Assembly: GCF_020295405.1 (NCBI RefSeq)
Contig: NZ_JADEYP010000018.1
Location: forward strand, 1 to 64,000
Direction: 5' to 3'
Length of the DNA stretch: 64,000 nucleotides
From: Sphingobacterium bovistauri
GTDB lineage: Bacteria; Bacteroidota; Bacteroidia; Sphingobacteriales; Sphingobacteriaceae
Made by a program: the position numbers and the translations under genes. The notes beneath the pieces were generated by a model. The model saw nothing but the letters and a program-made list of their open reading frames with translations, did not search any database and had not been told where the DNA came from. This document shows positions 48,694 to 58,305 of this stretch, one piece after another; position 1 is the first letter of the stretch, and every line of letters begins with the position of its first letter.

Positions 48694-50148
48694 TTATTGT
48701 TCGTTAAACGTATTTTCCAATTCTTCTCTATCATCAAAATGAAGACGAGCCCCATTTATCTCTTGATATTTTTCATGTCCCTTACCTGCCACCAACACAA
48801 TATCACCTGGATTTGCTAAGTGCACTGCTGCACGAATAGCTTCTCTACGATCCGCTATACTGAATGTGTTTTTCTTTTTCTCCGGAGAAACACCACTTTC
48901 CATCTCCTTGATGATTATCAAAGGGTCTTCCGTACGTGGATTGTCTGATGTAATAATCAATTTATCACTATACTTCAATGCCACCTTTGCCATTTCTGGT
49001 CTTTTCGTTTTATCTCTATCACCTCCACAACCCAACACAGTAATTATCTGTTGTCCTACAACACGTAAATCTTTGATAGTTTCCAACACATTCTCCACAG
49101 CGTCTGGAGTATGTGCATAATCCACTATTCCCACGACACCGTTCTTTGATCGTACTGTTTCGAACCTTCCTTCTGCTCCTGATATTTCACTTAATGCAAC
49201 GAGCACTTTAGACGTTTCTTGTTCTAATAATATCGCAGTAGCATAAGCAGCTAATAAGTTGTATGCATTAAACCCGCCTACTAACTTCACCCACAAATCA
49301 TGCGCATCAATTTGCAACAACATCCCATCAAAATGAGACTCCAAAACCTTAGCTTTGAAATCAGCCATATTTTGAAGGCCATAAGTCTTACGATGTGCAA
49401 AAGTATTTTGAAGCATGATCACTCCATTTTTATCATCAACGTTCGTTAACGCAAAAGCATATCCATCTAAATCATCAAACAATTTCTTTTTTGCTTTTAT
49501 ATAATGATCAAATGTTCCGTGAAAGTCTAAATGATCATGTGTTATGTTTGTGAAAATTCCACCTGCAAATCTCAACCCAACGATACGTTGTTGCACAACA
49601 GCATGTGAGCTAACCTCCATAAAACAATAATCACAACCATCATCAACCATTTGACGCAACAGTTTATTTAATGCAACTGGATCTGGTGTTGTATGTGTAG
49701 CAGGAACTATAGTTGAACCAATTCTATTTTCTACAGTAGAAAGCAACCCAACATGATACCCCAATTGTTTGAAAAGATTAAACAATAAAGTAGCCACTGT
49801 TGTCTTTCCATTTGTACCAGTTACACCTACTAGTTTCAAATCTTTAGAAGGATTATCGTAGAAATTTCCAGCAATAATTCCTAATGCATATGAACTATCA
49901 CTTACTTGAATATATGTCACATTTGTCTCTATATCTTCTGGCAATTCCTCAACCACCAATACAGAAACATTATTTTCAATAGCTTTTGTTAAATACAAAT
50001 GTCCATCTGTTTGAACTCCCTTTACCGCGACAAAAAGAGTTCCTGATTTCACCTGTCTAGAGTCAAAAGAAATCGCATCCACATCCATATCTAATGAACC
50101 GATTACTTGTAATACAGGAATAGCATGCAATAACTCTTTTAATTTCAT
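48694..50148 (-). CDS. murE: UDP-N-acetylmuramoyl-L-alanyl-D-glutamate--meso-diaminopimelate ligase
   Basis: 484 residues. Adds the third residue of the stem peptide. P-loop [18 protein letters not shown] and the carbamylated-Lys region are present. The specificity motif [10 protein letters not shown] (DNPR) indicates meso-diaminopimelate rather than L-lysine, as in other Gram-negative bacteria. Starts 1 bp after ftsI. Confidence 0.96.
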   Translation of the reverse strand: MKLKELLHAIPVLQVIGSLDMDVDAISFDSRQVKSGTLFVAVKGVQTDGHLYLTKAIENNVSVLVVEELPEDIETNVTYIQVSDSSYALGIIAGNFYDNPSKDLKLVGVTGTNGKTTVATLLFNLFKQLGYHVGLLSTVENRIGSTIVPATHTTPDPVALNKLLRQMVDDGCDYCFMEVSSHAVVQQRIVGLRFAGGIFTNITHDHLDFHGTFDHYIKAKKKLFDDLDGYAFALTNVDDKNGVIMLQNTFAHRKTYGLQNMADFKAKVLESHFDGMLLQIDAHDLWVKLVGGFNAYNLLAAYATAILLEQETSKVLVALSEISGAEGRFETVRSKNGVVGIVDYAHTPDAVENVLETIKDLRVVGQQIITVLGCGGDRDKTKRPEMAKVALKYSDKLIITSDNPRTEDPLIIIKEMESGVSPEKKKNTFSIADRREAIRAAVHLANPGDIVLVAGKGHEKYQEINGARLHFDDREELENTFNEQ

Positions 50149-50149
50149 A

Positions 50150-52264
50150 TTATTTCAACTCTATTGATACATTTGATCCCATTTTCATACGCTGCCCTGG
50201 AGACAAAGACTGAGCAATCACTTTCCCTTTGCCTAAAATTTTTGTTTTGAATCCCGCATTTTCCATTGTAAAAATCGCATCCACTAATCCCATTCCTTTA
50301 ACATTAGGCACTACACCTTCTTTTATATTTACCTCGACAAACGGAAATCCACGTTGCGAAACAACAGAATCGCCTTGCCCCAATGTATTCCAATTTTGAG
50401 GATTAAAGCCTAATGACTCATACACCTTAACTGACGCTTCTTTTGAGCCATTCAATGTCAATGGTGTACGCATCCCTGCTGTATTTACAGCCTTATTTGC
50501 GAATGTCCCTTGCAATTTTAAATCATTGGCATAAACCATGTCAGCTAATTCTTTAAACACAGGCCCCGCAACAGAACCTCCATAATACCCATTACGTGGG
50601 TTACGAATTACTACAATCATCGAGTATCTCGGATTTTCAGCCGGAAAATAACCTGCGAAAGAAGATTGATACCTCCTTGCGCCATACCCTCTTGCATTAT
50701 CAGCCATTTGTGCTGTACCGGTTTTACCTGCCGCAGAATACAATGGGCTACTTAATTTCTTACCAGTACCCTCAATCATTACTCCCTCAAGCATTCCTTG
50801 CATTTTTTTAATAGCTTCTTCCGATGCCATTTGCTGATTGATAACCCTAGCTTCAAAATGCTGAACTGTATTCCCTAAATGACGAATCTCTTTAACAAAC
50901 AACGGCGCTATCATTTTACCATCATTAGCCACTCCATTATAAAGTGTCAACGTTTGTAATGGAGTCAACAATAACTCATATCCATACGCCATCTGAATCA
51001 ATGACAATTTACTCCAAGACTTATTTTTAGGCGTCTTAACTACAGGAACCCCTTCACCCGGAATCTGTAAGTGCAATGGCTCATGTAAACCCCAACTATG
51101 TAATTTTGAAGTGAATTTGGACGGATTACTTCCATAATGCGTATTGATCAACTTCGTTATCGCTACGTTAGAAGACTCCTCAAAACCCTCTTTTACGCTT
51201 ATATTAGATTTCTTAGGAGCATGTGAATCTCGAATAGTATGCGATGGGACTTTGTAAGTACCATTGCCAATATCCACGCGCGTGGCTGTATCAATATAAC
51301 CATCATCCAATGCAGCTAAATAAGAAGCCAACTTGAATGTAGATCCAGGATCCGCTATCTGCGCTATCGCTATATTTAACTTCTCACGATACTCGCCATC
51401 TTTATCCTTAGTGAAATTAGCTATTGCACGAATCTCCCCCGTTTGCACCTCCATCAATATCACACAACCTTCATCAGCATCGCTAATTTTCATTTGCTTA
51501 CCCAACGCACGTTGTGCCATATCCTGCATATTTACATCAATGGTTGAAATGATATCCGAACCATCAACAGGAGCTACTTCCAAATCTCTATTCAACGGCA
51601 CCCAAACACCGCCAGCAATACGTTGCATCATCTGCGCACCGCTCTTACCCTCTATAAACTCGCCATAAGCACCCTCTAACCCAACTTTGAAATCCTCATT
51701 CTTATACCCAATTGTACGCGCTGCTAAATTCGTAAAAGGCAATATTCTTTTGTTTTTACGAACAGATACCAAACTACTTGAATACCTTCTTTTTCCCTCT
51801 CTAAATGTTTTGAACAAAGGAAAAGTCTTTAAAATTTTCAAATCCTGGTGTGAAACATCACGCTTCAACAATACATAGCGCTGCTTCTTACTACGCGCTT
51901 GTTTAAGAATCGTCAAATACTGACGTGAAGATTTATCTTTAAAAAAGCCTGATAACTTATAAGCTAAAGAATCAACTTTACCATTAAAAACTTCATTGTA
52001 CTCTTCAGGAATCGACATCGCGTCAAACCTTATTTCGTATTCCGGAACAGAAGTAGCCAATAAGCTACCATCAACAGAATAAATATTACCACGCGCCGCC
52101 TCTACTACACGCTCTTGGATAGTCAAGCTATCTGCTATCGAACGCCACTTCCCACCATCCACATATTGCAAATGCAGAAGCTTAGCAAATACAGCCAAAG
52201 CTCCAAACACCATAAGCCCAAAGGCTAGGTATACACGCATTAATATGGACTTCCTTATGTTCAT
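50150..52264 (-). CDS. ftsI: Penicillin-binding protein / division transpeptidase with PASTA domain
   Basis: 704 residues, class B PBP. N-terminal membrane anchor, dimerisation domain, then the transpeptidase with SxxK in ADPGSTFKLASY (about residue 305), SxN in EESSNVAIT (about 363) and KTG in AAGKTGTAQMA (about 515). A C-terminal PASTA domain (about 640-704, VPNVKGMGLVDAIFTMENAG) sets it apart from proteobacterial FtsI and is like Bacteroidota and Spo VD-type proteins. It cross-links septal peptidoglycan. Starts 16 bp after the ftsL-like gene. Confidence 0.93.
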   Translation of the reverse strand: MNIRKSILMRVYLAFGLMVFGALAVFAKLLHLQYVDGGKWRSIADSLTIQERVVEAARGNIYSVDGSLLATSVPEYEIRFDAMSIPEEYNEVFNGKVDSLAYKLSGFFKDKSSRQYLTILKQARSKKQRYVLLKRDVSHQDLKILKTFPLFKTFREGKRRYSSSLVSVRKNKRILPFTNLAARTIGYKNEDFKVGLEGAYGEFIEGKSGAQMMQRIAGGVWVPLNRDLEVAPVDGSDIISTIDVNMQDMAQRALGKQMKISDADEGCVILMEVQTGEIRAIANFTKDKDGEYREKLNIAIAQIADPGSTFKLASYLAALDDGYIDTATRVDIGNGTYKVPSHTIRDSHAPKKSNISVKEGFEESSNVAITKLINTHYGSNPSKFTSKLHSWGLHEPLHLQIPGEGVPVVKTPKNKSWSKLSLIQMAYGYELLLTPLQTLTLYNGVANDGKMIAPLFVKEIRHLGNTVQHFEARVINQQMASEEAIKKMQGMLEGVMIEGTGKKLSSPLYSAAGKTGTAQMADNARGYGARRYQSSFAGYFPAENPRYSMIVVIRNPRNGYYGGSVAGPVFKELADMVYANDLKLQGTFANKAVNTAGMRTPLTLNGSKEASVKVYESLGFNPQNWNTLGQGDSVVSQRGFPFVEVNIKEGVVPNVKGMGLVDAIFTMENAGFKTKILGKGKVIAQSLSPGQRMKMGSNVSIELK

Positions 52265-52280
52265 ACCAAGTATTACCTAC

Positions 52281-52691
52281 TTAATCCTGCTCTTTTAATA
52301 CTTCAAGTTTAATTGGCGGCTCTGTACGTTCTTTTAACCCTAACGTATCCGCTCTTTTTGCTATTTCCGACTGCGTAGTCAACTTCATCAACTCCGCAGA
52401 CAAAGACTTATAATCCCAACTCAACTCTTTCACATCTCTACCCAACCTGTCAATCTGTCTAACAGTACGCTCTGCCAAATGACGATTCGAAATATACAAC
52501 AACGCCAAAAAAGCCAAGAAAGCACCAAAAGGCAAATTTTTTGTCACCAAATAAGTTGACAACTTTGCCGGAGAAAATAAATTATGAAGAATACTCCGAG
52601 TCTCCTCAACCTTTTCCTCTACAGATTCAGATATCTCCTCCTGAACATCTTCACTAAGCTCCTGGTTACGAAGTGTATTTCTTCTCGACAT
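52281..52691 (-). CDS. FtsL-like cell division membrane protein
   Basis: 136 residues. Acidic cytoplasmic N terminus (about 1-50, rich in Glu), one membrane helix (LPFGAFLAFLALLYI) and a periplasmic coiled-coil-like part (RTVRQIDRLGRDVKELSWDY). Sequence similarity to classical FtsL is low, but topology, size and position between rsmH and ftsI are those of FtsL, which recruits FtsI/FtsW. A Bacteroidota FtsL-like family is known. Confidence 0.82.
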   Translation of the reverse strand: MSRRNTLRNQELSEDVQEEISESVEEKVEETRSILHNLFSPAKLSTYLVTKNLPFGAFLAFLALLYISNRHLAERTVRQIDRLGRDVKELSWDYKSLSAELMKLTTQSEIAKRADTLGLKERTEPPIKLEVLKEQD

Positions 52692-52702
52692 AACCCTTAC
52701 GA

Positions 52703-53620
52703 CTAATTATTTATCTTTTCCGCCACCCGCAATTTCGCACTCCGCGAACGGTTATTACTCTGCAACTCTTCTTCAGAAGCTGTGATTGCTTTACGTGAAA
52801 TCACACGAAATGGCTTTATTTCATTACCAAAAAAATCCTTCTCAACCTCTCCCTTAAATTTCCCTTTCAACATGAAGTTTTTCACCAAACGATCCTCCAA
52901 AGAGTGATAAGACATAATCACTAAACGCCCATCCCCCTTCAAAACCGAAATAGTTTGCAACAAAAACTCTTGCAACGCTTCCAACTCCCTATTCACTTCA
53001 ATACGTAGCGCTTGAAAAACCTGCGCATGATATTTATGTTCCTTTCCTTTTGGAACCATCTTCTTTACAACCTCTTTTAACTCAGCAACAGTATTAATCT
53101 CATTCGACAATCTAGCTGTAACTATAGTTTTTGCTAATGATTTAGCATTTTGCACTTCACCATACATTCCGAAAATACGATGCAAATCTTCCTCACTGTA
53201 AGTATTCACAACCTTGCGCGCATCCAAATCCGAAACCTGATCCATACGCATATCCAATTCCGCATCGAAACGAATTGAAAAACCACGTTCAGCATCATCA
53301 AACTGATGAGACGAAACTCCCAAATCACCCAAAATCCCATCCACTTCTTTCACCCCCTCCAAACGCAAGTAATTCTTAATAAAACGAAAATTTTGATGAA
53401 CCAACACAAAGCGCGAATCATCAATTGCATTATTAATAGCATCTGGATCTTGATCAAAAGCAATCAACTTCCCATTTGGACCCAAACGATTTAAAATTTC
53501 GCGAGAATGCCCACCACCACCAAACGTCACATCAACATAAACCCCATCAGGCTTAATATCCAACGCCTCCATACATTCATGAAGCATTACTGGTACGTGA
53601 TACACTTGTTCATCAGACAT
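52703..53620 (-). CDS. rsmH: 16S rRNA (cytosine(1402)-N(4))-methyltransferase
   Basis: 305 residues. Methylates N4 of C1402 in the 16S rRNA P site. Seen: YHVPVMLHECMEAL, SAM-binding VDVTFGGGGHSREIL, GILGDLGVSSHQFDDAERGF and VIMSYHSLEDRLVKNF. Complete. It overlaps mraZ by 8 bp, the usual arrangement at the head of dcw. Confidence 0.96.
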   Translation of the reverse strand: MSDEQVYHVPVMLHECMEALDIKPDGVYVDVTFGGGGHSREILNRLGPNGKLIAFDQDPDAINNAIDDSRFVLVHQNFRFIKNYLRLEGVKEVDGILGDLGVSSHQFDDAERGFSIRFDAELDMRMDQVSDLDARKVVNTYSEEDLHRIFGMYGEVQNAKSLAKTIVTARLSNEINTVAELKEVVKKMVPKGKEHKYHAQVFQALRIEVNRELEALQEFLLQTISVLKGDGRLVIMSYHSLEDRLVKNFMLKGKFKGEVEKDFFGNEIKPFRVISRKAITASEEELQSNNRSRSAKLRVAEKINN

Positions 53621-54086
53621 TAAAACCTCCTTCTAAATCAAAATCTCCCATTACAGATTCTGCCAAATCAGAGAAATCCTCTTCAGAAATAGCATTCATC
53701 TTTTCATCATACTTAGCTTTAGACCACAACTCCACCTTACTCAAATTACACACCAACACCAACTCAGCCCCCACCGCTGCATAATCTAACAAAGCTTTAG
53801 GCAACAACACACGACCCGCAGAATCCAACATCAACTCTGTAGCTCCACTCGTAAATTTTCTCACGAAATCACGATTCTTAGCTTGAAATTGATTTAATCT
53901 TGCCAATTGCGACAATATCCTATTCCACTCCGCTCGCGTATACATCACCAAATTCCCATCGAAGCCACGATTCACTACAAGCCCTTCACGCTCCGCATCA
54001 GGCAACTGACGCTTTAGCGCTGCAGGAACCACCATTCTACCTTTGGCGTCCAACTTGCATTCGTATTCTCCAATTAAAAAATTCAT
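53613..54086 (-). CDS. mraZ: Transcriptional regulator MraZ
   Basis: 157 residues with two SpoVT/AbrB-type repeats: EYECKLDAKGRMVVPAALK near the N terminus and ELMLDSAGRVLLPKALLDYA in the middle. MraZ is a ring-shaped DNA-binding protein that represses the dcw promoter in E. coli. It is the first dcw gene here, 47 bp downstream of a triple TGGG repeat, which suggests autoregulation. Overlaps rsmH by 8 bp. Confidence 0.95.
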   Translation of the reverse strand: MNFLIGEYECKLDAKGRMVVPAALKRQLPDAEREGLVVNRGFDGNLVMYTRAEWNRILSQLARLNQFQAKNRDFVRKFTSGATELMLDSAGRVLLPKALLDYAAVGAELVLVCNLSKVELWSKAKYDEKMNAISEEDFSDLAESVMGDFDLEGGFNV

Positions 54087-54106
54087 CCGTAGTCTATATC
54101 GCTAAT

Positions 54107-54176
54107 CAAATTTAATGTAAAAGTATACACTTTCTCCCACATACTCCCACATTCCCCCACAAAAAAGTTTTCCACA
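54107..54176 (-). promoter_or_regulatory. dcw promoter with MraZ operator
   Basis: On the minus strand a -7 box TAAATTTG (54107-54114) lies 20 bp before the mraZ ATG. Just upstream are three TGGG units, at 54136-54139, 54146-54149 and 54156-54159, exactly 10 bp apart. This is the TGGGN-N5 repeat bound by MraZ in E. coli and Mycoplasma. They overlap or abut the -33 region, consistent with repression. A TTTTCCACA box (54168-54176 on the plus strand) lies next to the array. The array is seen directly; regulation is by analogy. Confidence 0.78.
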
Positions 54177-54455
54177 CTACTTTAGCCCCGCTATCAATGC
54201 GTAAATTTTCCTTTTCAAATCATATTCTAAACGTATTTTTACTGATAATCAGCAAGTTGATTTTTATTAAAAACAATGTCATTTTTAAGCTACAAAATCA
54301 TTATTCAACATAGATTTGCAGCCAAAATATCATCAAAAAACCAAAAGGTGGGACAAAGTGGTAGAAGTTTAATATTAAAAATTAACCCTCGTAAACACCT
54401 AAAATCACCATCATTTATTTATCAGATTGCATTAGTTATTGTCCTACAAAACCAA
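54177..54455. other. Intergenic region between dcw and aspS
   Basis: About 280 bp, AT-rich, between two divergent units. An open frame at 54276-54458 has no family resemblance and runs into the aspS promoter, so I do not call it. No T-box, riboswitch or RNA gene is recognised. Confidence 0.5.
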
Positions 54456-54463
54456 TAATTTTG
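54456..54463 (+). promoter_or_regulatory. Probable -7 box of aspS
   Basis: TAATTTTG fits TAnnTTTG and lies 25 bp before the aspS ATG. No TTG is found at the right distance upstream, so only the -7 element is supported. Confidence 0.45.
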
Positions 54464-54488
54464 CAACGTATATTTTCTATTTTATAAT

Positions 54489-56243
54489 ATGTATAGAAGT
54501 CATAATTGCGGCGAGCTAAGAATAGCCGATATAAATAACGAAGTAAAACTTTCTGGTTGGGTTCAAAAATCACGTGACAAAGGATTCATGATTTGGGTAG
54601 ATTTACGTGATAGATACGGTATTACCCAATTAATTTTTGACGAAGCACGTACAGAAGCTATTGTAATGCAATTGGCAAAATCTTTAGGCCGTGAATTCGT
54701 CATCCAAGTAAAAGGCACAGTAATCGAGCGTGAGTCTAAAAACAATAATATTCCAACAGGAGAGATTGAAGTTCTAGTAAATGAATTAACTATACTTAAC
54801 GAAGCTCAACTCCCTCCTTTCACTATTGAAGATGAGACAGATGGTGGTGAGGATATTCGCATGAAATATCGTTATTTAGATATTCGTCGTAATCCGGTTA
54901 AAAACAGTTTATTGTTCCGCCATAAAGTAACGCAAGAAGTTCGTAACTATTTATCGAATCTTGATTTCTGTGAGGTAGAAACACCTTATTTGATCAAATC
55001 TACACCAGAGGGTGCGCGTGATTTCGTGGTACCATCTCGTATGAATCCTGGACAGTTTTATGCTTTACCACAATCTCCACAAACTTTCAAACAACTGTTG
55101 ATGGTAGGTGGTATGGATAAATATTTCCAAATTGTGAAATGCTTCCGTGATGAAGATTTACGCGCGGACCGTCAGCCTGAGTTTACTCAGATCGACTGTG
55201 AAATGTCATTCATTGAGCAAGAAGATATTTTAAATGTTTTTGAAGGATTAACACGTCATTTATTACAAAAAATCCACAACATAGAAATAGAGAAATTCCC
55301 TCGTATGACTTTCGATGAAGCAATGCGTACGTACGGTAACGACAAACCAGACATTCGTTTTGGAATGAAGTTCGGTGAATTAAACGCGGTTGCGCAACAT
55401 AAAGAATTTTCGGTTTTCAATTCGGCTGAATTAGTAGTTGGGATTGCTGTACCAGGAGCTGCAACATACACTCGTAAAGAAATCGACGCGTTAATTGATT
55501 GGGTAAAACGTCCACAAGTAGGAGCTTCGGGTATGGTTTACGTGAAATGTGAAGCAAATGGACAATACAAATCGTCTGTAGATAAATTCTACGACCAAGA
55601 AGATTTAGCAAAATGGGCTGAAGTTACTGGAGCTAACGAAGGTGATTTAATCTTGGTTTTATCGGGTCCTGCTAATAAAACACGTGCACAATTATCAGCA
55701 TTACGTATGGAATTAGGTAATCGTATGGGCTTACGTAAACCAAATGAGTTTGCTCCTTTATGGGTTGTAGACTTCCCGTTATTAGAATGGGACGAAGAAT
55801 CGGAACGTTTCCATGCTATGCACCACCCATTCACATCTCCAAAACCTGAAGATATGCATCTATTAGATACAGATCCAGGTAAAGTTCGTGCAAATGCTTA
55901 TGATTTAGTATTGAATGGTAACGAAATTGGCGGAGGATCTATCCGTATTCACGATAAAGAAATGCAAGCGTTAATGTTTAAACATTTAGGATTTACTCCA
56001 GAGCAAGCGCAAGAACAATTCGGTTTCTTAATGAATGCTTTCCAATACGGAGCGCCACCACACGGAGGTTTAGCTTTTGGTTTGGATCGTTTAACAGCTA
56101 TTTTAGGCGGACAAGAAACCATTCGTGATTTCATTGCATTCCCTAAAAACAATTCAGGTCGCGATGTAATGATCGATGCTCCTGCTATGATTGATAATGC
56201 TCAATTAGAAGAATTAAGCTTAGCATTGGCATTAAAAGGTTAA
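54489..56243 (+). CDS. aspS: Aspartate--tRNA ligase
   Basis: 584 residues, bacterial-type class IIb synthetase. N-terminal OB-fold anticodon domain ([20 protein letters not shown]), class II motif 2 ([18 protein letters not shown]), a GAD insertion domain (about 290-400), and motif 3 ([16 protein letters not shown]). Bacterial AspRS may be discriminating or also charge tRNA-Asn; this cannot be told by eye. Single gene with its own terminator. Confidence 0.97.
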   Translation: MYRSHNCGELRIADINNEVKLSGWVQKSRDKGFMIWVDLRDRYGITQLIFDEARTEAIVMQLAKSLGREFVIQVKGTVIERESKNNNIPTGEIEVLVNELTILNEAQLPPFTIEDETDGGEDIRMKYRYLDIRRNPVKNSLLFRHKVTQEVRNYLSNLDFCEVETPYLIKSTPEGARDFVVPSRMNPGQFYALPQSPQTFKQLLMVGGMDKYFQIVKCFRDEDLRADRQPEFTQIDCEMSFIEQEDILNVFEGLTRHLLQKIHNIEIEKFPRMTFDEAMRTYGNDKPDIRFGMKFGELNAVAQHKEFSVFNSAELVVGIAVPGAATYTRKEIDALIDWVKRPQVGASGMVYVKCEANGQYKSSVDKFYDQEDLAKWAEVTGANEGDLILVLSGPANKTRAQLSALRMELGNRMGLRKPNEFAPLWVVDFPLLEWDEESERFHAMHHPFTSPKPEDMHLLDTDPGKVRANAYDLVLNGNEIGGGSIRIHDKEMQALMFKHLGFTPEQAQEQFGFLMNAFQYGAPPHGGLAFGLDRLTAILGGQETIRDFIAFPKNNSGRDVMIDAPAMIDNAQLEELSLALALKG

Positions 56244-56266
56244 AGTTAACACTCCAAAACAGTATA

Positions 56267-56297
56267 AAGCCCATCATTTTGATGGGCTTACTTTTTC
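56267..56297 (+). terminator. Terminator of aspS
   Basis: Stem AAGCCCATCA/TGATGGGCTT (56267-56276 with 56280-56289) with a TTT loop and a following T5 stretch. It lies 23 bp past the aspS stop. Confidence 0.8.
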
Positions 56298-56326
56298 ACA
56301 ACAAATTAAGTTTCGAATCTTGCCCT

Positions 56327-57790
56327 ATGTTAACACCAAAAACTTTCTTTACACCATGTCCAGAATGTGATGGCGTAGGCAAAATCAAGCGGCGCATAAA
56401 GAAAAGTGTACGTTTACGCTACCAAGCGGCATTAGAAAAACATAAAAAAAGCAATTCGAAAGAATACCCTCCCACAGAGCCCAGGCCTCATTTCTCAACC
56501 TGTCTAAACTGTCAGGGTCGCGGACTTATCCAATCGCAGGAAAATCTTAAATCCGATTACACAAAAACACCTCATATTGCAATAATCGGTGCCGGAATAG
56601 GTGGGGTAGCACTTGCTGTTGCTTGCTTACACCGTGGGATTCCCTTTACTATTTACGAACGGGATGCGAACTTCAATGAACGAGCACAGGGATACGGGCT
56701 AACTTTACAACAGGCTAGCAGCGCGATAAATAGTTTTGGAATCTCTAATCTTGAAAAAGGAGTAATTTCCACAAGACATCTCGTTCATAACACCAAAGGG
56801 GAAATCATAGCCGAATGGGGAATGAGAAAGTGGCTAGAAAATAGAGTTATCACCAAACCAAAAAAGACAAATATTCATATCGCACGCCAATCCTTAAGAC
56901 TATCTCTTATAAAACAGCTAGGCGGCAACGATATGATTAAGTGGGGTCATAAACTTATAGATTTTGAGGAGAATGCAGATGGAATAATTAATCTTTATTT
57001 TGAAACTAATAAAGAAATCGTCAATACACAAGCTGACCTAATCGTTGGTGCAGATGGCATCCACAGCACCATTAGAAATAAACTAGTAGACAAAGAGACT
57101 AATCCTTTACGATTTTTAGACTGTATTGTTATTTTAGGCATTTGCCAATTAAAAGACTTGAAAGACGTAATTAGTCCATTATTAGATTCAGCAACTGTTT
57201 TTCAAACTGCCAATGGCAACGAACGTATCTACGTCATGCCATTTGACGCAGAGTCAGTGATGTGGCAACTTAGTTTTCCTATGGCTGAAAATGAAGCAAA
57301 AGAATTAAGTAGTAAGGGTTCTGAAGCTTTAAAAGTGGAAGCGATTAAGCGCACGCAATGGCACACACCAATACCAGAAATATTGAAAGCTACGCAACTC
57401 AGCAAAATCTCAGGATATCCAGTCTACGATAGAGAAATACTAAATCAAGAAGTCTTACAAAAATTAGGAAACGCCACACTAATTGGAGATGCTGCACATC
57501 CTATGAGTCCATTCAAAGGACAAGGAGCTAATCAAGCCTTACTAGATGCGTTAAGCTTAGCACGTGATATTTACAAAAAATGCACTATATTTTCAGATTG
57601 GAAAACCAAAGGAATCAGAGCAACTGTTTTAAATAATTTTGAAGCAGAAATGATTGCACGAAGTAGCGTAAAAGTAAAAGATTCTGCGGCTGCGGCTGAA
57701 TTTCTGCATTCAGAAATAGCTCTCTACGAAAGCAATGAGCCTCGAGGTAGAGTCTTGAAAAGAATGAGCATCTGTAATTCAAATCAATAA
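56327..57790 (+). CDS. FAD-dependent monooxygenase with N-terminal DnaJ-like zinc module
   Basis: 487 residues from ATG 56327 (MLTPKTFFTPCPECDGVGK). An earlier in-frame ATG at 56279 lies inside the aspS terminator. Residues 11-66 hold two CxxCxGxG motifs (CPECDGVG, C11/C14; CLNCQGRG, C59/C62), the DnaJ-type zinc-ribbon signature, with a very basic stretch between (KIKRRIKKSVRLRYQ). An FAD-binding monooxygenase (PHBH/UbiH group) follows: GAGIGG at 88-93, a DG motif VGADGIHSTIRNKL, and the GD motif LIGDAAHPMSPFKGQGANQA. Substrate unknown; the fusion is unusual. Confidence 0.85.
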   Translation: MLTPKTFFTPCPECDGVGKIKRRIKKSVRLRYQAALEKHKKSNSKEYPPTEPRPHFSTCLNCQGRGLIQSQENLKSDYTKTPHIAIIGAGIGGVALAVACLHRGIPFTIYERDANFNERAQGYGLTLQQASSAINSFGISNLEKGVISTRHLVHNTKGEIIAEWGMRKWLENRVITKPKKTNIHIARQSLRLSLIKQLGGNDMIKWGHKLIDFEENADGIINLYFETNKEIVNTQADLIVGADGIHSTIRNKLVDKETNPLRFLDCIVILGICQLKDLKDVISPLLDSATVFQTANGNERIYVMPFDAESVMWQLSFPMAENEAKELSSKGSEALKVEAIKRTQWHTPIPEILKATQLSKISGYPVYDREILNQEVLQKLGNATLIGDAAHPMSPFKGQGANQALLDALSLARDIYKKCTIFSDWKTKGIRATVLNNFEAEMIARSSVKVKDSAAAAEFLHSEIALYESNEPRGRVLKRMSICNSNQ

Positions 57791-57843
57791 CACACGATTA
57801 ATTATTTCTAATATTTAATAACAAAAACCCTTATCTTTAAAAG

Positions 57844-57874
57844 TTGGTTACTACGTAAGCAACTTTTATTTTTG
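57844..57874 (+). promoter_or_regulatory. Promoter of the truncated lutB copy
   Basis: TTG (57844-57846), 20-bp spacer, TATTTTTG (57867-57874). An imperfect hairpin AAAAGTTG...CAACTTTT (57839-57867) spans the spacer and is followed by Ts, so it may also end the monooxygenase transcript. Confidence 0.65.
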
Positions 57875-57896
57875 TAGCAGAACTAAGTAGAGCAAC

Positions 57897-58115
57897 ATGG
57901 CGCAGAATATCGCAGATAAATTTTTAGAAGACAGTTCAACAAAATCTTTTGACCTTCGTCACCGTGAAATTATTACAAATAATATCGATAAATATAACGT
58001 GGCCTTTGAGAGAGGTAAAAGCAAGTTTTTTGATTTAGAAAATTCTAAAAAGAAAGCTAATCTTATTAAGTGGCGTACAATTGAAAATCTCGATAAATAC
58101 TTAATTGTTTTTTGA
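57897..58115 (+). pseudogene. Truncated duplicate of lutB (5' end only)
   Basis: 72 codons. Residues 1-69 match the start of the full-length LutB at 59609 with two substitutions (D/N at 7, T/A at 15), then diverge as LIVF and stop. Codon-by-codon comparison shows about ten silent differences against these two amino-acid changes. The leader and promoter are also duplicated. The product would lack the LUD catalytic part and all Fe-S cysteines, so it cannot be a working LutB; it may be translated as a short peptide. Confidence 0.8.
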
Positions 58116-58305
58116 AATTACACTCAAAAATTTAAACAATACGATAAGAAATCTTTACAATATTTTCTAAATATTTACCCCAAGTTAACCAAAGTATTTG
58201 TAGGTAATTAATCCATTTATACACCTCCACACTTACAAACACTAAAGCATTGTATATCAAATACTTTTTAAGACTTTAAAACCTATGCCCTAATGTTAGA
58301 ATAAT

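Noticed and set aside
54276..54458. 60-codon open frame upstream of aspS
   Set aside because: No family resemblance, overlaps the aspS -7 box, and has no ribosome-binding context.
56279..56326. Upstream ATG for the FAD monooxygenase
   Set aside because: It lies inside the stem-loop of the aspS terminator, so the mRNA would be occluded or absent there.
57839..57874. CRISPR-like or attachment-site repeat at the two lutB leaders
   Set aside because: The similarity is a plain duplication of promoter and leader with coding sequence; no short regular repeats or integrase gene is present.
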